A DNA stretch of 63,885 nucleotides, taken from contig NZ_LFMD02000025.1 in the NCBI RefSeq assembly GCF_015776785.2, forward strand, positions 1 to 63,885, written 5' to 3'. This document shows, one piece after another, positions 1 through 8,376 of this stretch (positions are counted from its first letter, which is position 1; each line of letters begins with the position of its first letter). Both the position numbers and the translations under genes were made by a program. The notes under the pieces were generated by a model. It saw nothing but the letters and a program-made list of their open reading frames with translations, had not been told where the DNA came from and searched no databases. The stretch is from Kitasatospora sp. SUK 42. GTDB lineage: Bacteria; Actinomycetota; Actinomycetes; Streptomycetales; Streptomycetaceae.

Positions 1-1063
1 CACTGCTCCCCCGCACCACCAGCTCGGTGGCCAGCTCCAGCCCCGCCGCCGGCGCCGCCTCCCCGCGCACCTGGTCGAGCAGCCGCCCGACCAGCGCGGC
101 GGCGATCGCCCGCAACGGCAACCGCACCGAGGTCAGCGCGGGGTGCAGGTGCCGGCAGAGCGGGGTGTCGTGGAAACCGGTGACCGCGACGCCGCCCGGC
201 CCCACCGCCAGCCCCTCCGCCCGGACCGCCTCGTACACGTCCAGCGCCAGCAGGTCGCTGCCCGCCGCGAAGGCGGTCGGCCGGTCGGGGCCGCGCAGCA
301 GCGCCCGCAGTGCCTCCACCTCCGAACGGGCCGCTGCCTCCGGCCGGGCCGCCACCACCACGGACAGGCCCAGCCGGTGGGCCTCGGCGAGGAGGCCCGC
401 CCGCCGGGCCGCCATCCAGGGCAGTTCCTCGGCGGCCCCGAGGTAGCCGATCCGCCGGTGGCCGAGCGCCGCCAGGTGCCGCACCACCTCGGCCATCGCC
501 GTGTCGTTGGCGATGTCCACCCAGTGCTGCGGCTGCCCCGGCGCCGTCCGCCCGAAGCTGACGAAGGGCAGGCCGAGGCCGGCCACGTGCGCGATCCGGT
601 CGTCCTCCTCCAGCACGTCCGCCAGCACCAGCCCGTCGACCTGGCGGGCCGCCACCAGTTCGTCGACGGCGGCCGTCGGGTCCTTCGCGGGCGGCGTGGG
701 CCGGAACAGCAGCACCCGCTGGCCCTGTTCCCCGGCCGCGTCGACCAGGGCCTCCAGGAAGCCGGCCATCAGCGGGTTGGGGTCGAGCGGGTCGTCCACC
801 GGCGCCAGGTAGCCGATGGTGCGCCGGGCACCGCTGCGCAGTGCCCGGGCCGACTGGTCGGGCTGGTAGCCGAGTTCGCGGATCGCCGCGGTCACCCGCT
901 CCAGCGTCTCCGGGCGGACCCGGTGCGGGGCGTTGAGCGCGTTGGAGACGGTCTGCCGGGAGACCCCGGCCGCACGGGCGACCTCCTCGATGGTGGTGGC
1001 GCCGCGACGCGGCCGGCGCGGTCCCTCGGGCATGCGCTCCTCCAGGCGTGGCCCCTCGGGCAT
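1..1063 (-). CDS. LacI-family sugar-operon repressor (3' end beyond window)
   Basis: About 354 residues are visible and the C-terminus lies past base 1. After a short leader comes the LacI DNA-binding motif (TIEEVARAAGVSRQTVSNAL, residues about 24-43) and then the periplasmic-binding-protein-like sensor domain ending in LELATELVVRG. It is the last gene of the sugar-uptake operon and starts 18 bp after the glycosidase stop codon. It probably represses that operon and is released by a sugar ligand (family knowledge). The start is odd. A 30-bp tandem duplication gives two identical ribosome-binding sites, each followed by an in-frame ATG (1063 and 1033). The protein therefore begins MPEGPRLEERMPEGPR if the upstream start is used, or is 10 residues shorter otherwise. 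Confidence 0.93.
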   Translation of the reverse strand, partial: MPEGPRLEERMPEGPRRPRRGATTIEEVARAAGVSRQTVSNALNAPHRVRPETLERVTAAIRELGYQPDQSARALRSGARRTIGYLAPVDDPLDPNPLMAGFLEALVDAAGEQGQRVLLFRPTPPAKDPTAAVDELVAARQVDGLVLADVLEEDDRIAHVAGLGLPFVSFGRTAPGQPQHWVDIANDTAMAEVVRHLAALGHRRIGYLGAAEELPWMAARRAGLLAEAHRLGLSVVVAARPEAAARSEVEALRALLRGPDRPTAFAAGSDLLALDVYEAVRAEGLAVGPGGVAVTGFHDTPLCRHLHPALTSVRLPLRAIAAALVGRLLDQVRGEAAPAAGLELATELVVRGSS

Positions 1064-1082
1064 GCGCTCCTCCAGGCGTGGT
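1023..1082. repeat. 30-bp tandem duplication carrying RBS and start codon of the LacI gene
   Basis: Two near-perfect 30-bp copies (1023-1052 and 1053-1082). Each contains, on the minus strand, CGCCTGGAGGAGCGCATG. The distal copy touches the stop codon of the glycosidase gene. Because 30 is divisible by three, the duplication keeps the frame and adds 10 residues. Confidence 0.95.
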
Positions 1083-2794
1083 TACGGACGGCGCAGCGTC
1101 AGCAGCCCGCCGCGCGGCACCAGGATGCCCTCCGCCCGGCCGAGTTCGACCTCGCCCTGCCGCACGATACGCCCCCGGGCGTCCTGCACGGTGGCGGTCG
1201 CCGTCCCGTCGGCGCCGGTCAGCCGGACCTGCGGATCGGCGTCCGCGTTGGCGACGAGCAGGGTGCGCCAGCCCTCGCCCGAGGCGTCCACCGGGAGCGC
1301 CGCGTAGCGGGCCACCGCCACGGTCTCGGGGCCGACGGCGCTCACCATCGGGTAGCCGAGGTCCGGCCGGGCCGGGCGCAGTTCGCCGAGCTGCAGGGTG
1401 TCCAGGTGCTCGCGGAACACGCCGAGCCAGAAGGCGATCGCCTCGCGCTGGGCCGGGCTCTGCGCCGCGAGGTCGACGGAGATCTGCGGCACGGAGAACA
1501 GCACGTTGATCAGGTGGCAGGCGACCTGCTCCGGCGGCTCGCCCGGGTGCCACATCAGCATGTCGGAGTGGACCGGCACCGGCCCGGCGGCGAGCCGGAC
1601 GTCGACGGTGCGCTGCCGGTTCTCCTGCGGGCTGAGCGGGCAGTCGGTGGCACGGATCATGGTGACGTACGGCCACAGGCCCGGGCTGACGTACGGCTGG
1701 CGGTACTCGACCATCGCCTCGGGGTCGGCGGCGGTGATCCGGCCGCGGATGGCGGCGAGCAGGCGCTCCACGCCCTCGTCCACCCGCGCGCAGTCCGCCT
1801 CGGGTCCGGCCTCGGGGGCCTCGGCGCGGGCGAACCAGTCGACGAAGTCGACCTTGAGGCCGTCCATGCCCCACTCCTCGACGGCACGGACGAGGCGGTC
1901 GGTGAGGAACTCGCGGACCTCCGGGTAGCGCGGGTCGGCGACGATCGCGCCCATGTGGGCGGCGTCGGCGAGGGCGTAGCGGCCGAGCTTCTGGTAGGCG
2001 GCACTGTCCTTGCCGATGAACGGCAGCGCGTACCAGAGCAGGTAGCGCACCCCGAGTCCGTGCACGCGCTCGACGTGGGCGGCGGTGTCGGGCAGCGAGA
2101 CGGGCTCCCAGTCGCCGCAGTGGGCGTAGCCGCGGGTGCGGTCGGCGGTCATCCAGCCGTCGTCCACGATGATCACGTCCAGGCCGAGCCGCTTGCCGAG
2201 CGCGGCCTGGGTCTCGACGCGTTCCGGCGTGACGTCCTGGTGCATCGAGTACCAGGTGGAGTAGGCGGGCCGGCGGGCGGCGTCGGGGATGTCGACGGTG
2301 CGGCCGTCGCCCCACCAGTCGGTGAGGTCGGTGAGGCAGCGGGCGAAGTGCCGCCCCGAGGTGTCGATCCGTACGGTGAGCCGGCCCTCCGCCTGGGCCC
2401 AGAAGCGGAACTCGCCGGTCTCCTCGACCACTCCGGCCCCGGCCAGCACGTCGGGGCGCTCGGCCGCGAAGGCGCACAGCGCGACGTCGCCGGTGCCGAC
2501 CAGGGCGGCGATCGGCGCGCCGTTGGCGAGGCTGGTGCGGCGCGGGGCGCTCCAGGCGGCGGGCAGCCAGCCGGTGCCGCGCGGTTCGGGGGTCCAGAAG
2601 GCGGTGGCGTCCACGCAGGGCACCCGCCACTCGATCCGCACCGGGCCGGAGCCCTCGGCGGTCACCTCCACGACGCCGTCCCCGACCGCCCGGGCGGTGC
2701 CCGTGCCGCCGACCCTCAGGTCCAGGCCCTCGGCGTGGAGCGGGCGCAGGCCGCCGCCGGCGGTGGGGGCGTGCGGTTCCCAGATCTCGGTCAT
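1082..2794 (-). CDS. GH36-like alpha-galactosidase family glycoside hydrolase
   Basis: 570 residues. An N-terminal beta-sandwich-like part precedes a TIM-barrel region with the clan-D motifs DDGW (about residue 211), LKVDFVDWF (about 314, the Asp expected to be the nucleophile) and RATDCPLSP (about 381, candidate acid/base Asp). A C-terminal beta domain follows. No signal peptide is seen, so it should act inside the cell on oligosaccharide delivered by the ABC importer encoded upstream. The ATG at 2794 was chosen because it lies 2 bp after the permease stop (TGAgcATG), so the genes are translationally coupled. An upstream in-frame extension only overlaps the permease in another frame. The exact substrate (alpha-galactoside or related) cannot be read from the sequence. 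Confidence 0.88.
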   Translation of the reverse strand: MTEIWEPHAPTAGGGLRPLHAEGLDLRVGGTGTARAVGDGVVEVTAEGSGPVRIEWRVPCVDATAFWTPEPRGTGWLPAAWSAPRRTSLANGAPIAALVGTGDVALCAFAAERPDVLAGAGVVEETGEFRFWAQAEGRLTVRIDTSGRHFARCLTDLTDWWGDGRTVDIPDAARRPAYSTWYSMHQDVTPERVETQAALGKRLGLDVIIVDDGWMTADRTRGYAHCGDWEPVSLPDTAAHVERVHGLGVRYLLWYALPFIGKDSAAYQKLGRYALADAAHMGAIVADPRYPEVREFLTDRLVRAVEEWGMDGLKVDFVDWFARAEAPEAGPEADCARVDEGVERLLAAIRGRITAADPEAMVEYRQPYVSPGLWPYVTMIRATDCPLSPQENRQRTVDVRLAAGPVPVHSDMLMWHPGEPPEQVACHLINVLFSVPQISVDLAAQSPAQREAIAFWLGVFREHLDTLQLGELRPARPDLGYPMVSAVGPETVAVARYAALPVDASGEGWRTLLVANADADPQVRLTGADGTATATVQDARGRIVRQGEVELGRAEGILVPRGGLLTLRRP

Positions 2795-2796
2795 GC

Positions 2797-3624
2797 TCAG
2801 CCTTTCGTGGCGCCGGCCAGCAGGCCGGAGATGAACTGCCGCTGGAGGACCAGGAAGAGGACCATCATCGGCAGGGTGGACAGCGCGGTGCCGGAGAGGA
2901 TCGCGCCGTAGTCGGTGGTGCTCTGGTTGCCGTGCAGGGTCGCGAGGGCGACCGGAAGGGTGTGCATCTCGGGGCTGCGCAGGGCGATCAGCGGCCAGAC
3001 GAACTGGTTCCAGGAGCCCAGGAAGAGGAAGATGGCGAGCGCCGCCATCACCGGCCGCATGACCGGGACGACCACGCTCCACAGCACCCTGAACTCGCCC
3101 GCGCCGTCGACCCGGGCGGCGTCCAGGAGTTCGTCCGGGAGGCTGCTCAGTGACTGGCGCATCAGGAAGATGGCGAAGGGCACGCACAGTCCGGGCAGGA
3201 TGAGCGCCTGGTAGGAGTCGAGCAGCCCGAAGCTCATCATCATCTTGAACAGCGGTACCAGCATGACCTGTTCGGGCACCACGAGGGTGGAGAGCAGCAG
3301 TCCGAACAGCAGGGTGCGGCCGCGGAAGCGGAACTTGGCGAAGGCGTAGCCCGCGAGCAGGGCGACGACCAGGGCGCCGAGGGTCTGGACGCCCGCCACC
3401 AGCAGGGTGTTGCCGAGCACCCGCAGCAGGCCGACCTTCTGGTCGAGCCGGTGGAGGTTGTCGCCGAGGTGTCCGCCGGGCAGCAGTTTCGGCGGCCAGT
3501 CGAAGATCTCGGTGTCCTTGCGGGTGACGGCCATGATCAGCCAGTAGAACGGGCCGACGGACAGACCCGTGACGGCCGCGAGCAGGAAGGTCAGCGGCCA
3601 GCCGCGCAGTTTCTTGAGGTTCAC
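2797..3624 (-). CDS. CUT1-type sugar ABC transporter permease (MalG-like)
   Basis: 275 residues with about six transmembrane segments and the inner-membrane permease EAA-type loop (DELLDAARVDGAGEFRVLW, about residues 170-188) that contacts the ATPase. It ends in the typical MalG-type tail (RQFISGLLAGATKG). The GTG start at 3624 overlaps the stop of the upstream permease (GTGA). It pairs with the other permease and the binding lipoprotein to import a sugar or oligosaccharide. No ATP-binding subunit is encoded here. In streptomycetes a shared MsiK-type ATPase often serves such systems (family knowledge). Confidence 0.95.
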   Translation of the reverse strand: MNLKKLRGWPLTFLLAAVTGLSVGPFYWLIMAVTRKDTEIFDWPPKLLPGGHLGDNLHRLDQKVGLLRVLGNTLLVAGVQTLGALVVALLAGYAFAKFRFRGRTLLFGLLLSTLVVPEQVMLVPLFKMMMSFGLLDSYQALILPGLCVPFAIFLMRQSLSSLPDELLDAARVDGAGEFRVLWSVVVPVMRPVMAALAIFLFLGSWNQFVWPLIALRSPEMHTLPVALATLHGNQSTTDYGAILSGTALSTLPMMVLFLVLQRQFISGLLAGATKG

Positions 3625-4532
3625 CGGTCCTTCTCCCCCATCAGGCGCATCTGGACGGCGCCGAGCACCGACACCAGCAGGGTGAGCGCGTAGGCGATGG
3701 CGGAGGCGTAGCCGAAGTCGAAGTACCGGAAGCCGTTCTGGTACAGGTACATGGAGACGGTCAGGGTGGCGTTGTCCGGGCCGCCGCCGGTCAACACGTA
3801 TGGTTCGTCGAAGAGTTGGAGCGTGCCGATGGTGGAGAGCACGACCGTGAAGAGCAACACCGGGCGCAGCGCGGGGACGGTGATGGCGGTGAAGCGCCGG
3901 ATCGGTCCGGCGCCGTCGACCATCGCGGCCTCGTACAGCTCCCGGGGGATGGACTGGAGGCCGGCCAGGTAGATGACGGCGTTGTAGCCGGTGTAGTGCC
4001 AGGTGAGCACCAGGACGACGGCCATCCGGGCCCAGAACGGCTGCCCGAGCCAGTCGACGCCGGACAGGCCGACGGCCTCCAGCACCCGGTTGACCGCGCC
4101 GTTGTCGGTGTTGAGCAGGAAGGAGAACATCACGCCGGTGGCGACCAGGCCGGTGACGGACGGCATGAAGACGCCGAGGCGCCACACCGCGCGCCAGCGC
4201 ACCAGGGCGGAGTTGATGCCGATGGCCATCAGCAGGGCGAGCCCGAGCATCAGCGGTACCTGCACGACGAGGATCTCGCCGGTGTTGCGCAGGGCGGTCC
4301 AGAACAGCGGATCGTCCAGCAGGCGGCGGTAGTTGGCCATCCCGGCGGAGCGGGTGGCGCTGCCGGAGCCGGTGGTGAAGGAGAGCAGCAGCGAGTCGAC
4401 GATCGGGTAGGCCTTGAACACGCCGAAGGTGATCAGGGCCGGGGCGAGCAGCAGGTACGGCAGGGCGGTGCGGCGCCACCTGGCCGGTGCGGTCTTCCTG
4501 GCGAGGGCGGCGGGCGGGGCGGTGGCGGTCAT
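3621..4532 (-). CDS. CUT1-type sugar ABC transporter permease (MalF-like)
   Basis: 303 residues. A basic cytoplasmic N-terminus is followed by six hydrophobic segments and the EAA loop (RELYEAAMVDGAGPIRRF). The sequence LLLAPALITFGVFKAYPIVD near the N-terminus is typical of the first CUT1 permease. The ATG at 4532 overlaps the TGA of the binding-protein gene (ATGA), and its own stop overlaps the next permease, so the three transport genes are one translationally coupled unit. Confidence 0.95.
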   Translation of the reverse strand: MTATAPPAALARKTAPARWRRTALPYLLLAPALITFGVFKAYPIVDSLLLSFTTGSGSATRSAGMANYRRLLDDPLFWTALRNTGEILVVQVPLMLGLALLMAIGINSALVRWRAVWRLGVFMPSVTGLVATGVMFSFLLNTDNGAVNRVLEAVGLSGVDWLGQPFWARMAVVLVLTWHYTGYNAVIYLAGLQSIPRELYEAAMVDGAGPIRRFTAITVPALRPVLLFTVVLSTIGTLQLFDEPYVLTGGGPDNATLTVSMYLYQNGFRYFDFGYASAIAYALTLLVSVLGAVQMRLMGEKDR

Positions 4533-5872
4533 GCGATGGTGCGCCCGGTCTGCTGGGCGAGCTGCTTGGCGGCGTCCTGGAGCACGGCGGCCGGGTCGCC
4601 GCCCTTGAGGAAGACCTTGGTCTGGGCGTCGCTGGCGAGCTTGAGGGCGCGGGCGTAGTCGCCGGAGAAGTTGGTGGGGTCGCCGCCGTCGACGGCGAGT
4701 TCGGCGAAGGTCTTCAGCGGGGACTCTCCGCCGAAGTAGGCGCTCGGCTTGGCGAACATCGGGTCGGGGTAGGCGGCGGTGAGCGCCGGGAAGACACCGC
4801 CGGCGTCGAACATGGCGTTCACGGAGGCGGGTCGGGTGAGCGCGTACTCGACGAACTTCCAGGCGGCGCGGCGGCGCGGGCTGGAGCCGGCGACGGCCAG
4901 GTGGGTGGAGTTGACCAGGGCGGTGCGCTTGCCGCCGGGGGTGACGGCCGGGGGCTTGGTGAGGCGCCAGTTGCCGCTCTGGTCGGGGAACTTGCTCTCC
5001 AGGTAGTGCGCGCCCCAGGCGGGGATCGGGGCGACGGCGAGCTTGCCGGCCTTCATCAGGTTGCGCCAGCCCTGGTCGCCGGAGGCGTCGCCGACCAGCC
5101 CGGCGTCGTGCAGGCGCTTGACGACGGTCATGGCGCGCACGGCCGCCTCCGAGCCCATGGTGACCTTGCCCTGGAGGTCGAAGTAGAAGGCGCCCTGGAG
5201 CTGCATCAGGGACTGGAGGAAGTCCAGGTCGGGGTCGGGGTTGGCGGTCTTGTTGACGCCGATCAGGAAGGTGTCGGGGTTGGCGGCCTTGTAGCGGTCG
5301 GCGACGGCGATCAGGTCGTCCCAGGTGGCGATGGCGGTGGGGTCGATGCCGGCCTTGTCGAAGTAGTCCTGGCGGTAGAAGAAGCCGAGCGGGTTGACCT
5401 CCCAGGGCAGCGCGTAGGCGTGGCCGTCCTTGCCGGTGATGCTCGGCCACAGGCCCTTGGCGAACGCGTCCTTGTGCGCGTCGGCGCCGAAGGAGGAGAG
5501 GTCGGCCAGGCCGCCGGGGAACTTCTCCAGGTAGCCGGGCAGGTAGTCGCAGCCGATGTGCAGGACGTCGCCGAGGCCCTGGCCGCCGGCCGCCAGGCCG
5601 ACGGTGATCTTGTCCCAGATGGCGGGGTTGCCGATGTCCTGGACGTCGACCTTGATGCCCGGGTTGTCCTTCTCGAACGCCGGGACGACGGCCCGCAGGG
5701 CCACGGCGGCCGTGGCCCAGGACCAGACGGTGATCGTGCCGGTGTCGGCGTCCCCACCCGAGGCGCCGCCCGAGCCGGAGTCGCCGCAGGCGGCGAGGGT
5801 GCCACCGGCGGCCAGGGCCAACAGGCCGGCTCCGGAGGCGCGGAGCAGGTCGCGACGGGAAAGGTGTGACAT
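4529..5872 (-). CDS. Sugar ABC transporter substrate-binding lipoprotein
   Basis: 447 residues. The N-terminus has a twin-arginine-like SRRDLLR stretch and a lipobox LAAC (lipidated Cys29), followed by a Gly/Ser linker and a type-1 extracellular solute-binding domain. It captures the sugar outside the membrane and hands it to the two permeases. It is the first gene of the operon. A good ribosome-binding site (AGAGAGGAATGCA) precedes the ATG at 5872. A perfect 16-bp palindrome lies about 70 bp upstream and is the likely target of the LacI-family regulator encoded at the far end of the operon. Confidence 0.95.
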   Translation of the reverse strand: MSHLSRRDLLRASGAGLLALAAGGTLAACGDSGSGGASGGDADTGTITVWSWATAAVALRAVVPAFEKDNPGIKVDVQDIGNPAIWDKITVGLAAGGQGLGDVLHIGCDYLPGYLEKFPGGLADLSSFGADAHKDAFAKGLWPSITGKDGHAYALPWEVNPLGFFYRQDYFDKAGIDPTAIATWDDLIAVADRYKAANPDTFLIGVNKTANPDPDLDFLQSLMQLQGAFYFDLQGKVTMGSEAAVRAMTVVKRLHDAGLVGDASGDQGWRNLMKAGKLAVAPIPAWGAHYLESKFPDQSGNWRLTKPPAVTPGGKRTALVNSTHLAVAGSSPRRRAAWKFVEYALTRPASVNAMFDAGGVFPALTAAYPDPMFAKPSAYFGGESPLKTFAELAVDGGDPTNFSGDYARALKLASDAQTKVFLKGGDPAAVLQDAAKQLAQQTGRTIA

Positions 5873-5940
5873 TGCATTCCTCTCTGCGGGGTGGCGAGGA
5901 TCGGTAAGGCGGCATGAGGGTGGGGGTCGATGCTCGGCCA

Positions 5941-5956
5941 GTTTGAACGTTCAAAC
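5941..5956. promoter_or_regulatory. Candidate LacI-family operator
   Basis: Perfect palindrome GTTTGAACGTTCAAAC with the central CG pair typical of LacI/GalR-family operators. It is the only perfect palindrome in the leader of the sugar operon, so it is the best candidate binding site for the regulator at 1-1063. A second weaker repeat, CGCTCG-AA-CGAGCG, lies at 5982-5995. Confidence 0.75.
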
Positions 5957-6003
5957 ACACAAAACAAACCAGAACCAAACACGCTCGAACGAGCGGACAC
6001 AGC

Positions 6004-6058
6004 AAACGCCCACCCGCCTCGCGCCGTCAAGCCCTCGGTGCGAGGCGGGTGGGCGTTT
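6004..6058 (-). terminator. Long hairpin terminator after the radical SAM gene
   Basis: Perfect 19-bp stem (6004-6022 with 6040-6058) and a 17-nt loop, immediately downstream of the radical SAM stop codon at 6074. The arms end in AAAC/GTTT, so on the minus strand the stem is followed by a short T-containing tract. Confidence 0.8.
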
Positions 6059-6073
6059 GAGACCGTTCCGTTA

Positions 6074-7300
6074 TCAGCCCCGCGCGGCGGCCGAGGGTTC
6101 GAACACGGTTCCCGGGGTGACCGGGATCCCCCGGGCCATCGCCTCGAAGTCCAGGATCGGGTGGGTCAGGATCTCCTCGACCTCGTCGGTCAGGAGGTTG
6201 CCCAGGATGAACTCCTCCTCCGGGCCCGACCCGAAGGTGACCACCTGCCCGCTCGACTGGATCATCCAGTTCAGCAGCTCCCGCTCGGTGCTCTCCGCGA
6301 GGTGGATCTCCCGGCCGGGGTGGTCGCGCCGGATGCCCTCCACGACCGCGCGGACGGCCTCCACCTCCACCCCGAGCCTGCGCACCGTGGCCGGTGACGC
6401 CCGCCGACCCCACCACTGGAAGATCACCCACTGGGCGACCGAGGGGTGGGACAGCACCTCGGCGGCGAGCTCCGGCAGCTGGTGGAGGTTCGCGGCACTC
6501 GCCACGGTGTGCACCCGCACCCGGTCGAAACCCTCGGCGTCGCACAGGGCGAGGGACTCCAGGAGCGCGTTCAGCAGATTGCCGTCCGGGCTGCGGCGGA
6601 AGGCGCGCTGCACGTCCGCGGTGACGGCGTCCAGCGGCAGCCGCAGCGAGGACAGGCCCCGGAGCCGCGAGAGCTTGTCGGCGGTGAGCGTGTAGCCGGT
6701 GGTGTCGAGGCCGACCTTGAGACCACTGGCGACGGCGTGGTCGACCACGTCGAAGACCGGCGGCCACAGCAGCGGATCGCCCCCGGCCAGGACCAGATCG
6801 GTGGTCCCGTGCACGGCCAGCTTCCCGACGATCCTCCTGGCCTGCGCGAGGTCGATCTGCTCGGCGGCGAACGGGTTGTAGCAGCCCTGGCAGGACATCG
6901 GGCAGCGGTTGTTGATCGACCAGTTGACCCGCCTGACGCGGCGTCCGGCGCGCGGCTGGTCGATCCGGCTCCGGATCCCGGCGACGAGCTCGGCCAGGCG
7001 CCGGGCCTGCGGGAGGGTGGCGCCGGTAAGCAGTTCCCCGGCCCGCTCGACGGCGGCCGCGGTGGCGTTGTTCTGGAGCAGCAGGAACGCCAGACGCCAC
7101 CGCATGGCCTCGTCCGCCGGGTCCCGGCTCAGGGCGTGTTCCACCCGCTCGGTCAGGGCTCCGAGGTAGCCGGGGTTGAAGTTAGTTGGCTCCAGGCGCC
7201 GTTGGAACGCGTCGGTTATCGAACCGCGCTCCAGGGACCGGTCGTAGCCGGCCCGCAGCGGGTGCGGGGGCAGGATCTCCACGTGCTGCCGAGTGGACAT
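6074..7300 (-). CDS. Radical SAM protein
   Basis: 408 residues. The cluster-binding motif CPMSCQGC (C133, C137, C140, the CX3CX2C of the radical SAM superfamily) is followed by YNPF and by AGGDPLL, which matches the SAM-binding GGE-type strand. An N-terminal helical region of about 110 residues precedes the barrel. There is no second Cys-rich SPASM cluster in the C-terminus. The ATG at 7300 was preferred over a longer in-frame extension because it follows GGAGAGCACCCC. It starts 20 bp after the stop of the nucleotidyltransferase-like gene, so the two form one unit. The chemistry is unknown. Confidence 0.88.
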   Translation of the reverse strand: MSTRQHVEILPPHPLRAGYDRSLERGSITDAFQRRLEPTNFNPGYLGALTERVEHALSRDPADEAMRWRLAFLLLQNNATAAAVERAGELLTGATLPQARRLAELVAGIRSRIDQPRAGRRVRRVNWSINNRCPMSCQGCYNPFAAEQIDLAQARRIVGKLAVHGTTDLVLAGGDPLLWPPVFDVVDHAVASGLKVGLDTTGYTLTADKLSRLRGLSSLRLPLDAVTADVQRAFRRSPDGNLLNALLESLALCDAEGFDRVRVHTVASAANLHQLPELAAEVLSHPSVAQWVIFQWWGRRASPATVRRLGVEVEAVRAVVEGIRRDHPGREIHLAESTERELLNWMIQSSGQVVTFGSGPEEEFILGNLLTDEVEEILTHPILDFEAMARGIPVTPGTVFEPSAAARG

Positions 7301-7320
7301 GGGGTGCTCTCCGGTGGCTG

Positions 7321-8052
7321 TCAGTTCGGGACGGACGGCAGCACGGTCACCATCGAGTCGGCGGACGGCAGGCCCATGCACTCGACGAAGACCGCGTCAC
7401 GGACGAGTTGCGCGATGGCGGGGTGCGTGGGGGTGTCGAGGTAGCGGGTGGTGGAGCCGAGCGGGGTGAGGTCGCGCTCGGCGATCAGGGTGCGCAGGGC
7501 GCGCGGAAGGTTGTCGAGGTCGTCGCGGATCCCTTTGAGGTCGAACCGGTCGGCCAGCCTCGTCGCGGCCCTACGGGCCTTGGCCAGATTGGTCGTCGGG
7601 TCCAGGATGGTCGCCTTCGCCAGGTAGTACGGGACGGGCTGCATCATCCAGGCGAGCGGTGCCTGCGGGTCGCCGTCGTCACCGGGAGGGCCGAATGTCG
7701 CGGGCCCGAGCCCGAGGCCGTCGCAGAACCACTCGGGCCGCATGCTGATCCGGTAGTGGGCGTGGCCGGCCAACCGGAACGCCGGGAGCCTGGCGATGAC
7801 GGACGTCGTCTCGATCCGGAAGGTGTCGGAGATCCGCCGCATCCTCCGCTCCACCACGGCCCGGGTTTCCGGCACGTCGGCACCATCGGCCACGACGTGG
7901 ATCAGGTCGAGGTTGGAGACGATGTCGCCGGTGGGGCCCGTGCGGTGATCGCCCCGGGCGAGCGAGCCGGTCGCCGCCACGGACATGTCGGTCACGTCCG
8001 CGAACTCGCGGGCCAGTTCCTGGAACAGCAGGGGGACGTCTTCAGGTCTCAC
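7321..8052 (-). CDS. Nucleotidyltransferase-fold protein, possibly catalytically altered
   Basis: 243 residues from the GTG at 8052, which is preceded by GGAAGAGG. A GTG at 8079 would add nine residues but has no ribosome-binding site. The signature of the DNA polymerase beta-like nucleotidyltransferase fold is present as TGSLARGD (about residues 29-36), but the expected DxD is read as SNLDL, with Asn in place of the first metal-binding Asp. The remainder is helical. It is the first gene of a two-gene unit with the radical SAM protein. It could modify a small molecule or RNA, or act only as a binding scaffold for the radical SAM partner. Confidence 0.7.
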   Translation of the reverse strand: MRPEDVPLLFQELAREFADVTDMSVAATGSLARGDHRTGPTGDIVSNLDLIHVVADGADVPETRAVVERRMRRISDTFRIETTSVIARLPAFRLAGHAHYRISMRPEWFCDGLGLGPATFGPPGDDGDPQAPLAWMMQPVPYYLAKATILDPTTNLAKARRAATRLADRFDLKGIRDDLDNLPRALRTLIAERDLTPLGSTTRYLDTPTHPAIAQLVRDAVFVECMGLPSADSMVTVLPSVPN

Positions 8053-8187
8053 GCGCCTCTTCCAAATCTGGTTGTACACCGATGAGTTGGGATTCAGTCG
8101 CGCAGCCTAACAGCGAGCCAACACAAATAGTCGATTTTGCAACACACATCTCACACGCTCTGACTGACCGACCGACACAAGCCGTCC

Positions 8188-8376
8188 CTATTCGGCCACT
8201 TCATGGTTCGCCCGGCGCACGTAGATCGGGTGGGGATCGAGCCCGATGAAGGCGACCGCCCCCACCGCGCCGAAGTGGTACAGCCGGTGGGCGATCTCCC
8301 CGGCGGCCCGGGGTCCGAACTGCTCGGCGAGACACGCGGCCTGGCGCGATGAGGGGAGGCCGGAGCGTGACCGCAA
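8188..8376 (-). CDS. Small hypothetical ORF overlapping the XRE gene start
   Basis: 62 codons from a TTG. The codons are strongly GC-ending and the product (…GEIAHRLYHFGAVGAVAF…) looks protein-like rather than random. No family is recognised. It runs antisense into the first codons of the XRE gene and lacks an ATG or GTG start, so it may be a gene remnant. Confidence 0.25.
   Translation of the reverse strand: MRSRSGLPSSRQAACLAEQFGPRAAGEIAHRLYHFGAVGAVAFIGLDPHPIYVRRANHEVAE

Noticed and set aside
143..2911. 922-codon plus-strand frame opposite the LacI and glycosidase genes
   Set aside because: No domain or ribosome-binding site, and the minus strand encodes two recognisable proteins.
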